A model generated the notes under the pieces. That model saw nothing but the letters and a program-made list of their open reading frames with translations, did no database searches and was not told where the DNA came from. 64,000 nucleotides of DNA, taken from positions 1 to 64,000 of the forward strand of contig MU001518.1 in assembly GCA_010093485.1 (NCBI GenBank), read 5' to 3'. The translations under genes and the position numbers were made by a program. This DNA is from Karstenula rhodostoma CBS 690.94 (lineage: Eukaryota; Ascomycota; Dothideomycetes; Pleosporales; Didymosphaeriaceae). Below, in pieces: positions 1 to 12,399 of the stretch; the first letter of the stretch is position 1; every line of letters starts with the position of its first letter.

Positions 1-1240
1 AATATATTAAATATTTATATTAGTATTAATATTATAGTAATTATATTTTAAAGGAGTATTTTTACTATTTAAACTAAAAAATTTAGTAATAGTCTCTATC
101 TTAGTATTACTAAGATTAAAGTTCTAAATAGTAAAATCTATAAATTTATTATTTTTATAAATATCTATAGTATAGAGAATAGAACTAAGAGTAATACCTT
201 ATATATTAAACTAATAAATAAATAAAATAAAATTATAAAAAAAATTATAGTTTATTTTCTAATAAGCTTTTACCTAAACTAGAGAAAAGTAAATAAAAAA
301 AAAAATAAAAATAAAAAATAATTAAAATAATTTATACTACTTAATAATATACTTTTTAGTAGACTTAAAAAGGTAAATATAGAAATTAGCCTTTAAATTA
401 TTATTAAGACTATAGTATAATAAATTATTACTATTTCTATTACTAGACTTTTTACTATTATTTCTAATAGTATTAATAGTAGTTCTATTAATAGTATAGT
501 TAATAGTAACTATAATAGAGAGAAAGAAAAGGAGTTAATAAAGAAATATTAAAGAAAAATAAAAAATAAAAAAGTAAGTAAAGGAAATTTAAGAAAAAAA
601 AAAGAAATTTAGTAGAAAAAAGCTAAAAGAGAATTAAAGTAAAAAAGCTAAAAAATTAAAAAGTATTAAAAAGAAGTTAAAACTAAATTAAAAAGAAAAG
701 AATTTTTTTTTTTAAAAATTATATATTTTAGAATTAAGTATAGGCCTTTTAATAGAACTTAGTAAAAGAGATAAAAGCTATTTATAAATTATAAATTTCT
801 ATATTATTACTACTTAATATATAAAATACTAGTAAATAACTTTAGTTATTTTATTTTAAAAAATAAAGGAGTAATAGATTATTAAATATAACTATAATTT
901 ACTAAAAGGACTAGTAGATATTAAGATATTAAGTAGATAAATAAAAGGCTAAATAAAACTTCTAGAAAAAATAGTAAGTAATTAGAAAAAAAGTAAATAA
1001 ATAGATTAAAATAAAGTAGAATATATAGAATTAAAAATTAGTTAGAGTAATATAGTAGCTAAAAGGCTTAGAGACTAAACCTTAAAAAAAAAAAGGAAAA
1101 TATAGTATAAAAATTAATTAGTAATATAGAATTAGAGGAATAGTAGGTCTAATAAACTATTATAAAAAAGAAGCTTAATAGAAATAAAGAAAATAAATAA
1201 TACTTATTTTAATAATTTATTATATAAGAGATAAGAAAAA
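1..1240. repeat. RIP-degraded AT-rich DNA, unassigned
   Basis: This stretch is almost only A and T with the same loss of CpA/TpG seen in the transposons to its right, so it is very probably repeat-derived. In the forward direction 530-700 would encode a lysine- and arginine-rich stretch interrupted by stops, which could be the basic tail of an old transposon protein, but I cannot name a family. No LTR pair or target duplication was found that includes this segment; its partner may lie left of the window. Confidence 0.5.
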
Positions 1241-1860
1241 CTTTATATAATAAATTTTTATTAGAATAATTTAATTTTATTCTTTTATATTTCTCCCTTT
1301 TTATACTATACTAATACTATATTACCTTATTTATTATTTCTATTATAAAGTTTTTATTCTTTTTAGTTACTTTTTTATTATAATAGGCTTTAATTTCCTA
1401 TAGCTTTTATTATATATATACTAGTTATTATCTATTTTCTATTTCTATTTTATAAGTATTAATTACCCTTTAGCTTAATTAAAATATTTTAAATATTTTA
1501 TTAATTCCTATATATACCTCTTTATTAATCTTTACTTTAGTAATAATCTATTTTAGTTTATTACTATTACCTTAGTATATTATAATAATAGAATATACTT
1601 TATAAAAATACTATTTAATATTATAGACTACTTCTATACCTTTTAGAATTATAGGGAATAGATAAATTACTAATCTATTATTATTATTACTACTATTACT
1701 ACTAAATAAAGTAATTCTAGTATATAAATATTATACTAGTAAACCTATATTATATAAGTATTATACTATTAAAAAGGATTTATAGCTTACTAATAATAGC
1801 TATTTTAATTATATTCTCGTGTACTATTAATAACTAATAGAGTATAGAATAAAAGAAAGT
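1240..1860 (+). repeat. G0, left half of a G-family retroposon copy
   Basis: The segment aligns with copies G1 (around 11,640-11,810) and G2 (around 19,030-19,560), most clearly in the last 90 bases before 1,860, which read through GAGTATAGAA in all three. The alignment continues without a break at 41,099 on the far side of element D, so this copy was the original host into which D inserted. The left limit is approximate because the match fades towards 1,240. It is strongly RIP-mutated and has no reading frame. Confidence 0.55.
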
Positions 1861-2559
1861 TATTATAAATATAAATATATATAATAGAATATTAGTAAAA
1901 GATAGTATAATAGAAAATAATACTAATAGTAAGAAATAAAATACTATTCTTTAGAATTATTAAAAACTAATATTATATAATAAAGTCCTATATATATAAG
2001 AAACTATAGAAATATTAGGACCTTAGTAGAATAATAAAAAAGTCCTATATTATAAAAAAGTTCTAAGAATTATAGAAAGTTTAGAAATTATAATAAAAAA
2101 TTTATAGACTATAATAGAGTACTAGAATATTAATAAATTAGAAAACTAGTATATAATTTAAAAAAATCTCTATATAGTTCCTATTTTTTATAGTTAATTT
2201 AAAATATTATTTAGAAGTAGTTTACGTTTATAACTAAATTAAAGCTATTTATATATATATAAATATTTAGTCTTCTTTTAGTATTATATTATAGAGATTT
2301 ACTATAAGGTAGAGTAACTTAATAAAGTAGAAGGGATAAAAAGGCGCGTTATACTTTACTAATATACGAATAAAGGGGGACTAAAAAAGTAGCTAAGGCG
2401 TACCTAGTATCTATATATAGATTTAGTATTATTATATTATATTTTATTATAATATAAAATATTTATTTACCTTTTTATATAGTCTTTATTATATCTTATT
2501 TCTTAAATAATTTTTAAGGTATAGACCTTAGTTAGATATATAGGAAACTTCTTATAATA
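1861..2559 (+). repeat. Element D 5' LTR, interrupted
   Basis: It aligns with the 3' LTR at 24,281-24,719 plus 40,998-41,093. The raw length is 699 bp, of which 145 bp are a short retroposon fragment plus its duplicated target. The remaining 554 bp exceed the 3' LTR (535 bp) by one indel of about 19 bp near 2,095-2,115. Ends are TATTATAAG and CTTATAATA, which I read as RIP products of canonical TG...CA ends. Confidence 0.85.
2287..2421 (-). mobile_element. Short G-type retroposon fragment in D 5' LTR
   Basis: The reverse complement of this 135-bp segment matches the 3' end of the G repeat, from CTATATATAGATAC to AATCTCTATAAT. It is flanked by the 10-bp duplication TTTAGTATTA (2,277-2,286 and 2,422-2,431). 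The homologous 3' LTR of D near 24,680 shows the empty site with one copy. It keeps several CpG sites (AAGGCGCG, ACGAAT) and so is less eroded than its surroundings. The long, non-fixed target duplication and missing 5' part fit target-primed retroposition. Confidence 0.75.
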
Positions 2560-2689
2560 CTTTAACTATTTAAAGGTTTAAGTTAATATAATAATACTAT
2601 CTAGCTTAGTAATATTTAGGGTAGTAACTAGAAGCTTAGCTTCTAGCCCTATAATAAACCTAACTATAATACTAACTACTTAGATTAAT

Positions 2690-3359
2690 AAAATCTAATA
2701 ACTCTAGAAGTAATTAATAGAATTTATAAATAGAAAAATAATACTAATAGTATAAATATTAAAAATTAACTTTAAAGTTTTAGAGCTTTTTAGTAAAGAT
2801 AAGACTAGACTTAAGACCTTTCTAATAAATATAAAATTATACTATTAGTATAATAATTATATATTTAGAAATAACTAAGCTAAAGTTCTAGCTACTAGAA
2901 TATATATAAAGTAAAGAGTTATAAAATAATTATAACCCTTAATTAAGAATTACCTTAAATATAAAAAAACCCTAAAGAAGTAGAAAATAAAAATAAAAAA
3001 GATTTTTAACTTTTAAAAAGATTTTAAAAAATAGATCTAGATTATATTTAAAGAGGTAGATAAGGAATAATAAATAAAATATTTTATTTAATATTTTAAA
3101 TAAACTAGTTCTACTAGTAAATACTTAGCTATATTTAGATAATTCTAAGTAAAAGTTAATTAGAATAATATTTTACTCTAGATAATATACTATAATAGAC
3201 TAAAGAAAATAGTTAAGAATAAACTAATTTACTATAATAAACCTAACTTTCTAGAAAATCTAATTAAATTAATTATATAAATAGATAATAAACTATATAA
3301 GTAATAGCTAGAAAAAAAAAAGCTAGATAGACTAATATATAACTAGAAAACTAATATAT
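2690..3359 (+). pseudogene. Element D Gag remnant
   Basis: A forward translation with stops ignored follows the retrotransposon Gag domain: a start like LFSKDKTRLKTFL, a central KVLATR segment, then LINNYL/IDNKL-like residues near 3,260-3,300. The order and spacing of hydrophobic and charged positions match the capsid region of Ty3/Gypsy Gag. Many TAG/TAA codons stand where CAG, CAA or TGG are expected, as RIP produces. The frame is cut by the short retroposon at 3,371 and by G1 at about 3,594, and continues at about 17,603. Confidence 0.7.
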
Positions 3360-3370
3360 AGAAACTATAT

Positions 3371-3498
3371 ACTATATATAGATACTAAACACGTCTTAAC
3401 TATTTTTTTAGTCCCTTTATATATTAGTAAAGTGTAATACCTTATATTATCTACCCTTTTATTAATTTACTTACCCTTATAGTAATTATATATAATAT
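3371..3498 (+). mobile_element. Short G-type retroposon fragment in D gag
   Basis: This 128-bp copy of the G 3' end starts at the same internal point (CTATATATAGATAC) as the fragment at 2,287-2,421. It is flanked by the direct repeat AGAAACTATAT (3,360-3,370 and 3,499-3,509; up to 15 bp if the preceding ATAT is counted). It interrupts the Gag remnant of D. The shared 5' break with the other fragment suggests a short subfamily rather than two independent truncations. Confidence 0.7.
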
Positions 3499-3745
3499 AG
3501 AAACTATATTATAAGTAAAGAAATTATAATAGAGATATAATTATAAAAAATAAAATTTATAAAAAAAAGAAATAAATTCTATATTAAAAAAAACTAGTAT
3601 TAATTAATTATCTTTTTATTTATTTATTTAGAATTCTTACTTAGCTAAGTTAAGTTTATTTAATTACTATTTTTTTCTAGAACTAGTTAAGGTCTATTAA
3701 AAGCTACTAATTATAGCTAGATACTAGTTAATTATATTATAATTC

Positions 3746-3951
3746 TATAGTGGAAAAAAGGAGCTCGAATATCCCTTTATTTAGGGAGTAAATTAATTAG
3801 ATTACTATATAAGAAAAGATTACTAGAAAGGCTAGTTATATACTATACTTATCCTAAATTAGTTTAGTACTTAGGTTAAGGTACCCCTTATTGTAGCTAA
3901 TTAGAGCTCTATAAATCCTAATATTACTAAGTATTATTTATATTTTTAATA
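3746..3951 (-). repeat. Element E 3' LTR
   Basis: 206 bp, nearly identical to 10,766-10,971. On the plus strand it begins TATAGTGG and ends TTAATA. Few differences separate the two LTRs and nearly all are transitions, as expected if RIP hit both copies. Being on the left, it is the downstream LTR of a minus-strand element. Confidence 0.85.
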
Positions 3952-5849
3952 TACCCCTTAGATAAATAGTACTTATTATTTATCTACTAATAGAATTTAA
4001 TTATTTAGATTAATTTCCCTTTAGAAATATATAACTTAGACTATAATTTCCTACTTATATTATACTATTATTAATATTATAATACTAATTAGCTAGAGTA
4101 AAAGTCTCCTAGTACTTAGTATAGTATTTATAAATAGTAATAGCCTTATAACTAAATATAGTAAGTAATAGTAAATAAGGTAAGTAATTATTATATAATA
4201 TAAACTAGTAAAGGTAGGTAAAATAAAAAGGTATTTTTTATACCTTTTAAACTTTTTTTCTTTATTCCTATTATCCTATCTTATAGTATATTCTTACCTT
4301 TTATTTTTTAATACTCTATTTATATTTTTTAGATAGCTAATAATACTACTAAAGCTCGCGCTACTAAAGTATATAAATAAAAAGAGAAACTTAAAGCTAA
4401 ATAAGTAGCTATTATTAAAAAATTTACTATAACTCTTTAAATAATTTATTATAGTTACCCTCTTACTTAGTCTACTTCCTATACTTCTAGCTAAGCTCCT
4501 TTAATAGTATTATATACTCCCCTAGTTATAAAAGAAGAGTATATTAGGGCTATCTAGCCTATAAGCTACCTTAGCTACTTAATAAGTACCTTAAGTAGTA
4601 GATTAGATAGTCTCTACTATAATATTATAAACTAGTAAACTAGGTATTACTTTTACTATTATATATACTTATATAAACTAATATAAGCTAGATTCTCTAT
4701 TTATTTAGTTAAGTTTTACTAATTATTATAGTTTATTATTCTTAGCTATATATATAATATACTTTATTCTATTCTATAATAATCTAAACTCTAATATAAG
4801 TTTCCCTTATCTTTTTTATTACTTAGATTTTTACTAACTATATATAGGCTTATAAGATTAATTATTTATAGTAGTATATTTAAGCTATACTAAAGGATTA
4901 GGATAAGAGTTAAAAGACTTTTTTTATATCTTTATAAAACCCTTACTTAATATTTAGCTTTTTTTCTACTCTTTCTATTTCTATCCCTACTTTATCTACT
5001 TTTATCCTACTTTTATCTACTTCTATCCCTACTCTTATCCCTACTTTTTCTATTTTTATTCCTATTTCTATTATTTCTATCCCTACTCTATTTACCTTCT
5101 AGTAAGTCTATTCTATAGATAGCTAGAAGGTAGGTTTATAGAAGGCTATATATATTTCTAAGTATAATATACCTACTCCTTATAAGTACTATACTTCGCG
5201 ATAGCTCTATAAGGTAGGCCTAAGTATTAGTTATTATAGTATAGATTAGTAGTAGCCTAACTTTAATTACCCTAAGGAGTATCTATATAGTTATAGTAGG
5301 TTTTTTAAAACTAAGGAATCTTCTATTTATAGTTAGGGTAATTTTAGATATAAGTATATTAGGTACTTTAATATATTAGAAGTATAGTAGTATACTTAGC
5401 TTTATAAGCTCTTTAATTAGATACTTAATATATTTAAATAGAATAGATTTTTTTTATTTTTCTTTTATTTTTCTTTTATTCTCTAGTTAAAAAGTACTTT
5501 TTATAATTAAATCTAATAAATCTCTATTTACTTTACTTCTTCTATATCTATAATTATAAAACTTATATCTTAAAGATTAAGTAGTTATATAAATCTAATA
5601 AACTACTATTTTAATAGTACTTTTATTAAACTATCTATAGATATTTTACTTATTTTAAGATATAAAACTTTAAATAATTCCTTTATATACTTTTATTATA
5701 GCTATATATTCTAGATATTAATATAGTAAAGGTATATAGTAATTCTTTTATTTTTTTTAATTACTAGTCTAATTATCTACTAGTTATTATAGTAGATTTA
5801 CTAGAGTAATCCTAAGTCTAGTATAAGTTTAGTAAAAAAGTATTTTAAA

Positions 5850-6740
5850 ACTATTACTTCTTTACTAATATACTTTAGAGCGAGAAGCTCTACTTCTATA
5901 GTTAAAGTTATAATTATACTTTAGTAAGCTATCTTCTATAGAATAGTGCTACTAAATAATAGAGTAATATATCTATAGAATAATTATCTTATTAGTAGAT
6001 TATCTATAAAAGATATATCTCTATAAATAAGTAGGTCTAGACTATTATATTTACTAAACTAAATTACTTTCTAGTGTATCCTATAGAGGTATAGAATTAT
6101 TTAATTAATTATTACTTTATACTTTCTACTTAGGTTAGTAAGGAAAAAGGATAGCTTTAATATAGTAAATATAATATCTAGTTATAGTATAATTACTATA
6201 TATAATACTAATCTAACCTTTTCTTAATAACTTTTAATTTACTATAGTAATACTTTACCTTTACTTTTTTTAAACTTATTAATTAAGAGAGGAGTAGGTA
6301 GAAAGCTACTAGCTTTATAAAGCTTAAATCTTTTTATAATCTTATTAATATATATATTATATATAAATATAATTATTTAATTATCTTAGTCTCTAATTAT
6401 TTATACTTTAAGAAACTACTTAACTAGTCCCTTATTTTTAATCTTATATTTATTTATAACCTTATTCTATAGTATTTAAGCTTACTCTCTATAGTTATTA
6501 TAATATAAAAGTAGTATATTGTCTATATAGAATAGTACCAGGATTTTCTAATCTCTAGAAAGGAATAAATAAGGCTCTTCCTTTAAAGCTTTAAGCCCTT
6601 TAGCTCTAAGTAAGTAGGAAAACTCTTTATACTAGAGAAATAGTAAGTCTCTTAAACTATAAAGAGTTTAATTTAATCTTATATATATTCCTGGTATTTT
6701 AAACCTATTTAGAAGTTTATAGGTTATAGAATTATCTATT
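5850..6740 (-). pseudogene. Copia reverse transcriptase / RNase H remnant of element E
   Basis: Read on the minus strand with stops ignored, the region contains the Copia order: a segment like LYGLRQSPRLWY near 6,680-6,600, the catalytic YVDD box as YIDN at 6,530-6,519 with flanking hydrophobics, and further on an RNase H stretch like TLTIEVELLALKY near 5,990-5,880. These motifs place it in the Ty1/Copia superfamily. The D-to-N change in the active site and many stops fit RIP (GAT/GAC to AAT/AAC). Confidence 0.7.
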
Positions 6741-9700
6741 ATAATTATAGTATTTAGGAATACTCCTATAATATTATATTATTTAATCTTAAGGTTAAAC
6801 TCTATAGTAATTACTATTACTACTTAGAATAACCTTACTATAAGTATAGTAGTATAGGTTAAGTATAGAGTATTCTTTAGTTAAAAATTCCCTCTAATTA
6901 TAATATAAGCTTTATAGTTTTTAAACTAACTATTTTAATTAAGCTTATATATAAATACCTATTTTAATAGGAGTAGATATTCTATTACTTATAATTAGGG
7001 TAGCTTTATCTAAGTTCCTTTTTACTATAGGGTAGTAATCTCTTTAATTATAGCCTGTTTAAATAGCTTTCCTAGAGGATAGGAAAGTAGATATTTCTAG
7101 AGTATTAATTCTAGTAGTAGTTTATCTCTATATAAATAAGCTAGTAATATTACTAATTTTAGTTTCTTAAGTATAGCTACTATAACTACTATATTTAGTA
7201 TTTTATAGCCTTTATACTTATTCTAGATTTTATCTACTCCTAGTATAAATATATACGCGAAGTTAATCTAGAAACTATCTTTTAAAGATAAATCTACTAT
7301 TAGTATATATATACTAAAATTTAATTTATTCTCTAATTAATTATTATAATCTATATCTTATTATCTTAACCTTTAAACTAGTAAATACCTACTTATTAGT
7401 TAGTTAATCTTAGGTACCTCTTTTTAAAGTTATCTACTTACCCTACTTACTATAGGGAAGATATACTATTACCTTTAGCTTACTAATAAATTTCCTATTT
7501 TATCTAGTAGTATAGAGTTAGTTATACTAAGTTAAAAGGTAATAGTAGGATTTTAAAGCTCCTACTCTAAAGAAGTATTATCCTAAAACTCTAGTTTACT
7601 AGCTCTTCTAGTTAAATTCTAATTCTAGTAGCTTTTAGTATCCTTATAATTATATTAATTAGTCTCTATAATATCTAGTTATAGTATTATATCTAGGGTT
7701 ATAAGTCCTATACTTAAATCTTAGCCTATATAAATTCCTAGCTATTAGCTAACTATACCTATAGTTTATATAGTAGTTAGTATTATTACTTTCTAATTCC
7801 TTAGCTAGCTATCCTTAAAATCTATCTACTCTAATTCTTTACCCCTAAATAGTTACTTAGTGTCCTTAATTTTTATAGTACTCGCGTATTTATTTAAGCT
7901 AGAAATAAGATTAATTATATTAAATATATCTTCTAGATTATTAACCTTATCCTTATAAATACTTTCTATAATTCTTAGAGCTTCTACCTTTAGAAGCTTA
8001 ATTTTATATACTCCTTAGTAGAAGGTTATCTTATTAAATATAATATTCCTAGTTATAATTACTTAATTAAGTATAGAAACCTATATTCTATAGATATTAA
8101 AAGCTTAATAGCCTACTAAATACTTAATATAAGCTTTTAGATTTATTTTAAATCTCTTTTTATTATACCTAGCTTTATAATCCTTTATTAGAGGATATAC
8201 TTAGTATCTATAGGCGTAAATCCTATTCTAGTCTAGGTAGAGATCTACTATTATATATTATATAATTATTAGCTTATAGTACTAAAAGTATTATTAGAAC
8301 TAGCTATCTAATACTTTATTTAGTAATTAAAAGTTATATACTATACTTAGGCTTATATTATATAGCTAGACCGCTATATCTATAATCTCTAGCTATAACT
8401 TTATTAATAGATTTATACTAGACCTTATTTTTACTATTTATTTAATTAGCTCTTTTCTAGCTTACTCTACTAAATTATTAGTTTTATATATATAAGGTAG
8501 TAAAGGGTTAATTATAATTCCTTCTTTAATTACCTATTCCTTATATTATAATATCCTTTACTATAGGAGTATTATTATATTATTATCCTACTAGATTTAT
8601 ATAATTTAGAGCTAGTACTTATTCTTTATAAAGGTTAATAGGCGTTTTATTAATTATAGAATCTCTAAAAGCGTCTTCCCTTATAGATTAAAATTATAGA
8701 ACTTCCCGCTAAATTCTTCCTTTATTATAAGAATCTAGGATTTAAGTATTTACCCTTACTCTATATTAAATAGGTCCTATATAATACAGTAGAATAGGTA
8801 TAGTAAATACTTATATAGTTATTATAAAATTACCTTACTTATATATATAACTATATAATATTTATATTCTTATTATTATATTCCTTTAATTAATATACTA
8901 TATACGCTAGAAACTAGAGCTTATAAAGCCTTTTTTCTAAGGTATCCTAATTACTTATACTATAGTTCTTTACTATTTAAGCGGGAGATATTCTCTCTTA
9001 ATAGCTTAGATAATTAAATTATATTTATAATAGTAGGATAAGAGTATATAAGCTTATATTTAAGGAAAATAAGGTTATACTTATACTATAGGTCTACTAT
9101 TATAATACTTTATTTAATTATTCTAATCCTTAGGGTATTATCTAAGCTAAAATACTAAATACTAACTTTCTTAAATTAAGCTTCTAAGATAATATTTATA
9201 TAAAAGTTCTTAACTACCTTTATATTTTTAAGTAGTAGATTCTCTAATTATTTCCTATTCTTACTATAAAGAATATTCTTAATTAGATAATTTCCTATTC
9301 CTAAAATAGGTAGAGCTTAAGTTTCTACTTTAACTTAGTCTTCTATAGTCACTTTCTTAAAAGAACCAGTAACTAGAAGGTTCTAATTATTAATAAGGTA
9401 AATAGTAGTTATACTATCTAGAATTATACTCTTAGAAAGTAGATAAGGATTCTATATTATATTATAGATTTTATTCTTAGAGACTTTACTTAAAAGGTTA
9501 ATTAGATTAATAAGAGCTATTATAATACTACTAAAATAGTTAATAATAAGCTACTTTTTATTACTTATTTTCTAATTAGTACTATTAATTTTAGTTTATA
9601 GCTTTAACTATTATAGAAGTTTTAGATAGCTTAAGATCTTATTTCGCTCTTTATTAGAAAGGTTAAATACTTAGAATCTATTAATTAGAGCACTAGTAAT

Positions 9701-10765
9701 AGCTATTTATAAGTATTAATATTTAATTAGTTACTATTTATATTAGGTATTCTTATAGGGGTAGTTAAAATAATTATTATTTTATATATTATTAGATAAT
9801 TCCCCGCTAGGCTTAGTAGTCTAACTACTAAATATTATATAGATACTAGTCCTTTTATAATTAGAATAGAGTAATTATTTCTAGATTAGTACTAAAAATA
9901 TCTTTCTAATCTTAGAAAATATTATTATAGACCTTCTAAGTATCTTATTAAGTAGGATTTATTACTTAATTAAGCAGGACTACTTAGGGGTAATCTTCTT
10001 ACCTAAAGCTTTAAGGAAATTATAGGTTATAAATACTCCTTTAGTTTCTTTAACTAAGTATATAATTACTTTATAGTAGAAAAACTACTATTTTTTAAAC
10101 TAGGTCTCTAGATTCTACTATCTACTCTTTACTTTATTAAGATAAGTATAATACTATACTTAAATAAAATTTTTAGTTACTCCTTTAGTAGGTACTAGAT
10201 TATTCTTTAGTATATAAAGTAGATATTATAAGGTAGATTTATTATCTTTAACTATATTAATTATTACTAGAGTAAGGAGATCTTAGAAGATAGTAGTATA
10301 AATCTAGTTCTAGAGATTTTATAGCTTAGAATAGTATATCTACTAGTTAGAGACTATAGCGCGATATTCTATAATCCTTAAAATATAGCTTTTCTTATTC
10401 TTTTTATATAATTTAAGCTCCTGCTTATAATCTTTAAAATTATCTAAAGTAAATAGTTAGTATAGTTCCTCTAGAATAATTAATTAAATAGGGTAATTAT
10501 CCTTAATTAAGGGGACTATTAGACTATCTAGATTAATTTTAAACTAGATACCTTTAGAGTTTACTTAGAAATATAAGCTTATATACTAATAAGACTAGCT
10601 CGTTTAATTAATAAGCTAGGTTTAAGTAACTAGAATAGTTAAATTACTTATAGCTTTATTAAATAAAGAAGGCTTTTAGTATAATAGAAGAACCTAAGAG
10701 GGTATATTTAAGTAGTAAAGTATATAAGGAGAATTATTCTATATTCTAAGTACTAGGCTTATAAT

Positions 10766-10971
10766 TATAGTAGAAAAAAGGAGCTTAAATATCCCTTTAT
10801 TTAGGGAGTGAATTAATTAAATTACTATATAAGAAAAGATTACTAGAAAGGCTAGTTATATACTATACTTATCCTGAATTAGTTTAGTGCTTAGGTTAAG
10901 GTACCCCTTATCGTAGCTAATTAGAGCTCTATAAACCCTAATATTACTAAGTATTATTTATATTCTTAATA
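10766..10971 (-). repeat. Element E 5' LTR
   Basis: 206 bp, paired with 3,746-3,951. It keeps a few bases the other copy lost (for example GAGTGAATTA and ATCGTAGC), so RIP was not identical on the two LTRs. The right edge is fixed by the AATTC target duplication at 10,972-10,976. Confidence 0.85.
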
Positions 10972-11135
10972 AATTCTTATTACCTTATTCTATTATTAAT
11001 ATAATACTAAACTCCTATATTTAGTATTTTATAATTAAATACTATATAACCCTATTACTATTATTAAATACTAATTTTATATAGTTATAATTTTTTTTTT
11101 TAACTTATTATATATACTTTAATTTCTTCTAAAAA

Positions 11136-11536
11136 NNNNNNNNNNNNNNNNNNNNNNNNNNNNNNNNNNNNNNNNNNNNNNNNNNNNNNNNNNNNNNNNN
11201 NNNNNNNNNNNNNNNNNNNNNNNNNNNNNNNNNNNNNNNNNNNNNNNNNNNNNNNNNNNNNNNNNNNNNNNNNNNNNNNNNNNNNNNNNNNNNNNNNNNN
11301 NNNNNNNNNNNNNNNNNNNNNNNNNNNNNNNNNNNNNNNNNNNNNNNNNNNNNNNNNNNNNNNNNNNNNNNNNNNNNNNNNNNNNNNNNNNNNNNNNNNN
11401 NNNNNNNNNNNNNNNNNNNNNNNNNNNNNNNNNNNNNNNNNNNNNNNNNNNNNNNNNNNNNNNNNNNNNNNNNNNNNNNNNNNNNNNNNNNNNNNNNNNN
11501 NNNNNNNNNNNNNNNNNNNNNNNNNNNNNNNNNNNN
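11136..11536. other. Assembly gap
   Basis: A run of 401 undetermined bases directly to the left of an (ATT)n tract and inside repeat copy G1. The position next to a microsatellite in RIP-degraded repeats suggests the assembler could not bridge the repeat. The true length is unknown. Confidence 0.98.

Positions 11537-11630
<94 letters not shown>
11537..11630. repeat. (ATT)n microsatellite
   Basis: About 31 uninterrupted ATT units directly follow the gap, so the tract may extend into it. The corresponding part of G2 (about 19,275-19,350) has only short, interrupted ATT runs, so the long array expanded in this copy. Confidence 0.97.
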
Positions 11631-11860
11631 GCCTTAGTTAAATTAATTCTAAAAACTAAATATTATATTAGTATATCTATACTATATAAGTATAATATCG
11701 CGTTATTAAATAGAATTTATAATATACTAATAATAGCTATTTTAATTATATTTCTAGTACTATAAATAACTAATAGAGTATAGAAGTAATATAAATAATA
11801 ATATTTATTTATATATACTTTTCTTTTAGTTTTAATAAAAACTATTTTTTTTAATATTTT

Positions 11861-12122
11861 TATTAGATTTACTATAAATAATAATAGATTATAGTAAACT
11901 ATTAATAAGGTTAGATTAAAGATAATAATTAATTCTTTTTATATCTAGCTAGACTAAAGGCTCTAAGTTAGTATTCTATATACTAAATCTTTTTTAGTAT
12001 TTTAGCTATTTTTTATACTACCTATAATAGTATATAGTAGCCCTTTACTATTAATTATAATAGATAGTAGTTATTAACTACTATTAGATTATATACTATT
12101 CTAAGTAGTCTATAATTTAATA
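11861..12122 (-). repeat. Element F 3' LTR
   Basis: 262 bp, matching 17,120-17,381 with transition differences only. It lies inside the G1 repeat. The right boundary is set where the two LTR copies stop matching after TTTAATA. Confidence 0.82.
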
Positions 12123-12399
12123 TATTCCCTTAATTTAGTATACTTATACTATCTAAGCTAGATAATTAGAGTAGTTAGCTAGAGTATATATTATAAGTAG
12201 TTCTAAATCTCTTTAAATAGTATAGTAATTATTACCTCTAAGCTAACTATATTAATTATTTTAAATTAATTAAAAAAGTTTTTTTATTTATTAGCTAGGA
12301 GTACTTTTATAAGTCTATTAGTAATTATTTTATTTAATTTAAAATATTTAATTATAATTTTTATTATAGAGACTTCTTATCTTAGCTAGTAATTATATA

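Larger units (their letters stand above)
3746..10971 (-). mobile_element. Element E: Ty1/Copia retrotransposon
   Basis: Two LTRs of exactly 206 bp in direct orientation (3,746-3,951 and 10,766-10,971) lie inside the 5-bp duplication AATTC (3,741-3,745 and 10,972-10,976). The element is 7,226 bp. The minus strand carries the coding remnants: a reverse transcriptase YVDD-type motif now reading YIDN (6,530-6,519) and, downstream, a Copia RNase H motif resembling (S)TxEAExLAL near 6,010-5,850. A polypurine tract AAGGGGTA lies directly inside the left LTR on the minus strand, confirming orientation. The uninterrupted target is seen in G2 near 18,750. All frames are broken by RIP. Confidence 0.85.
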
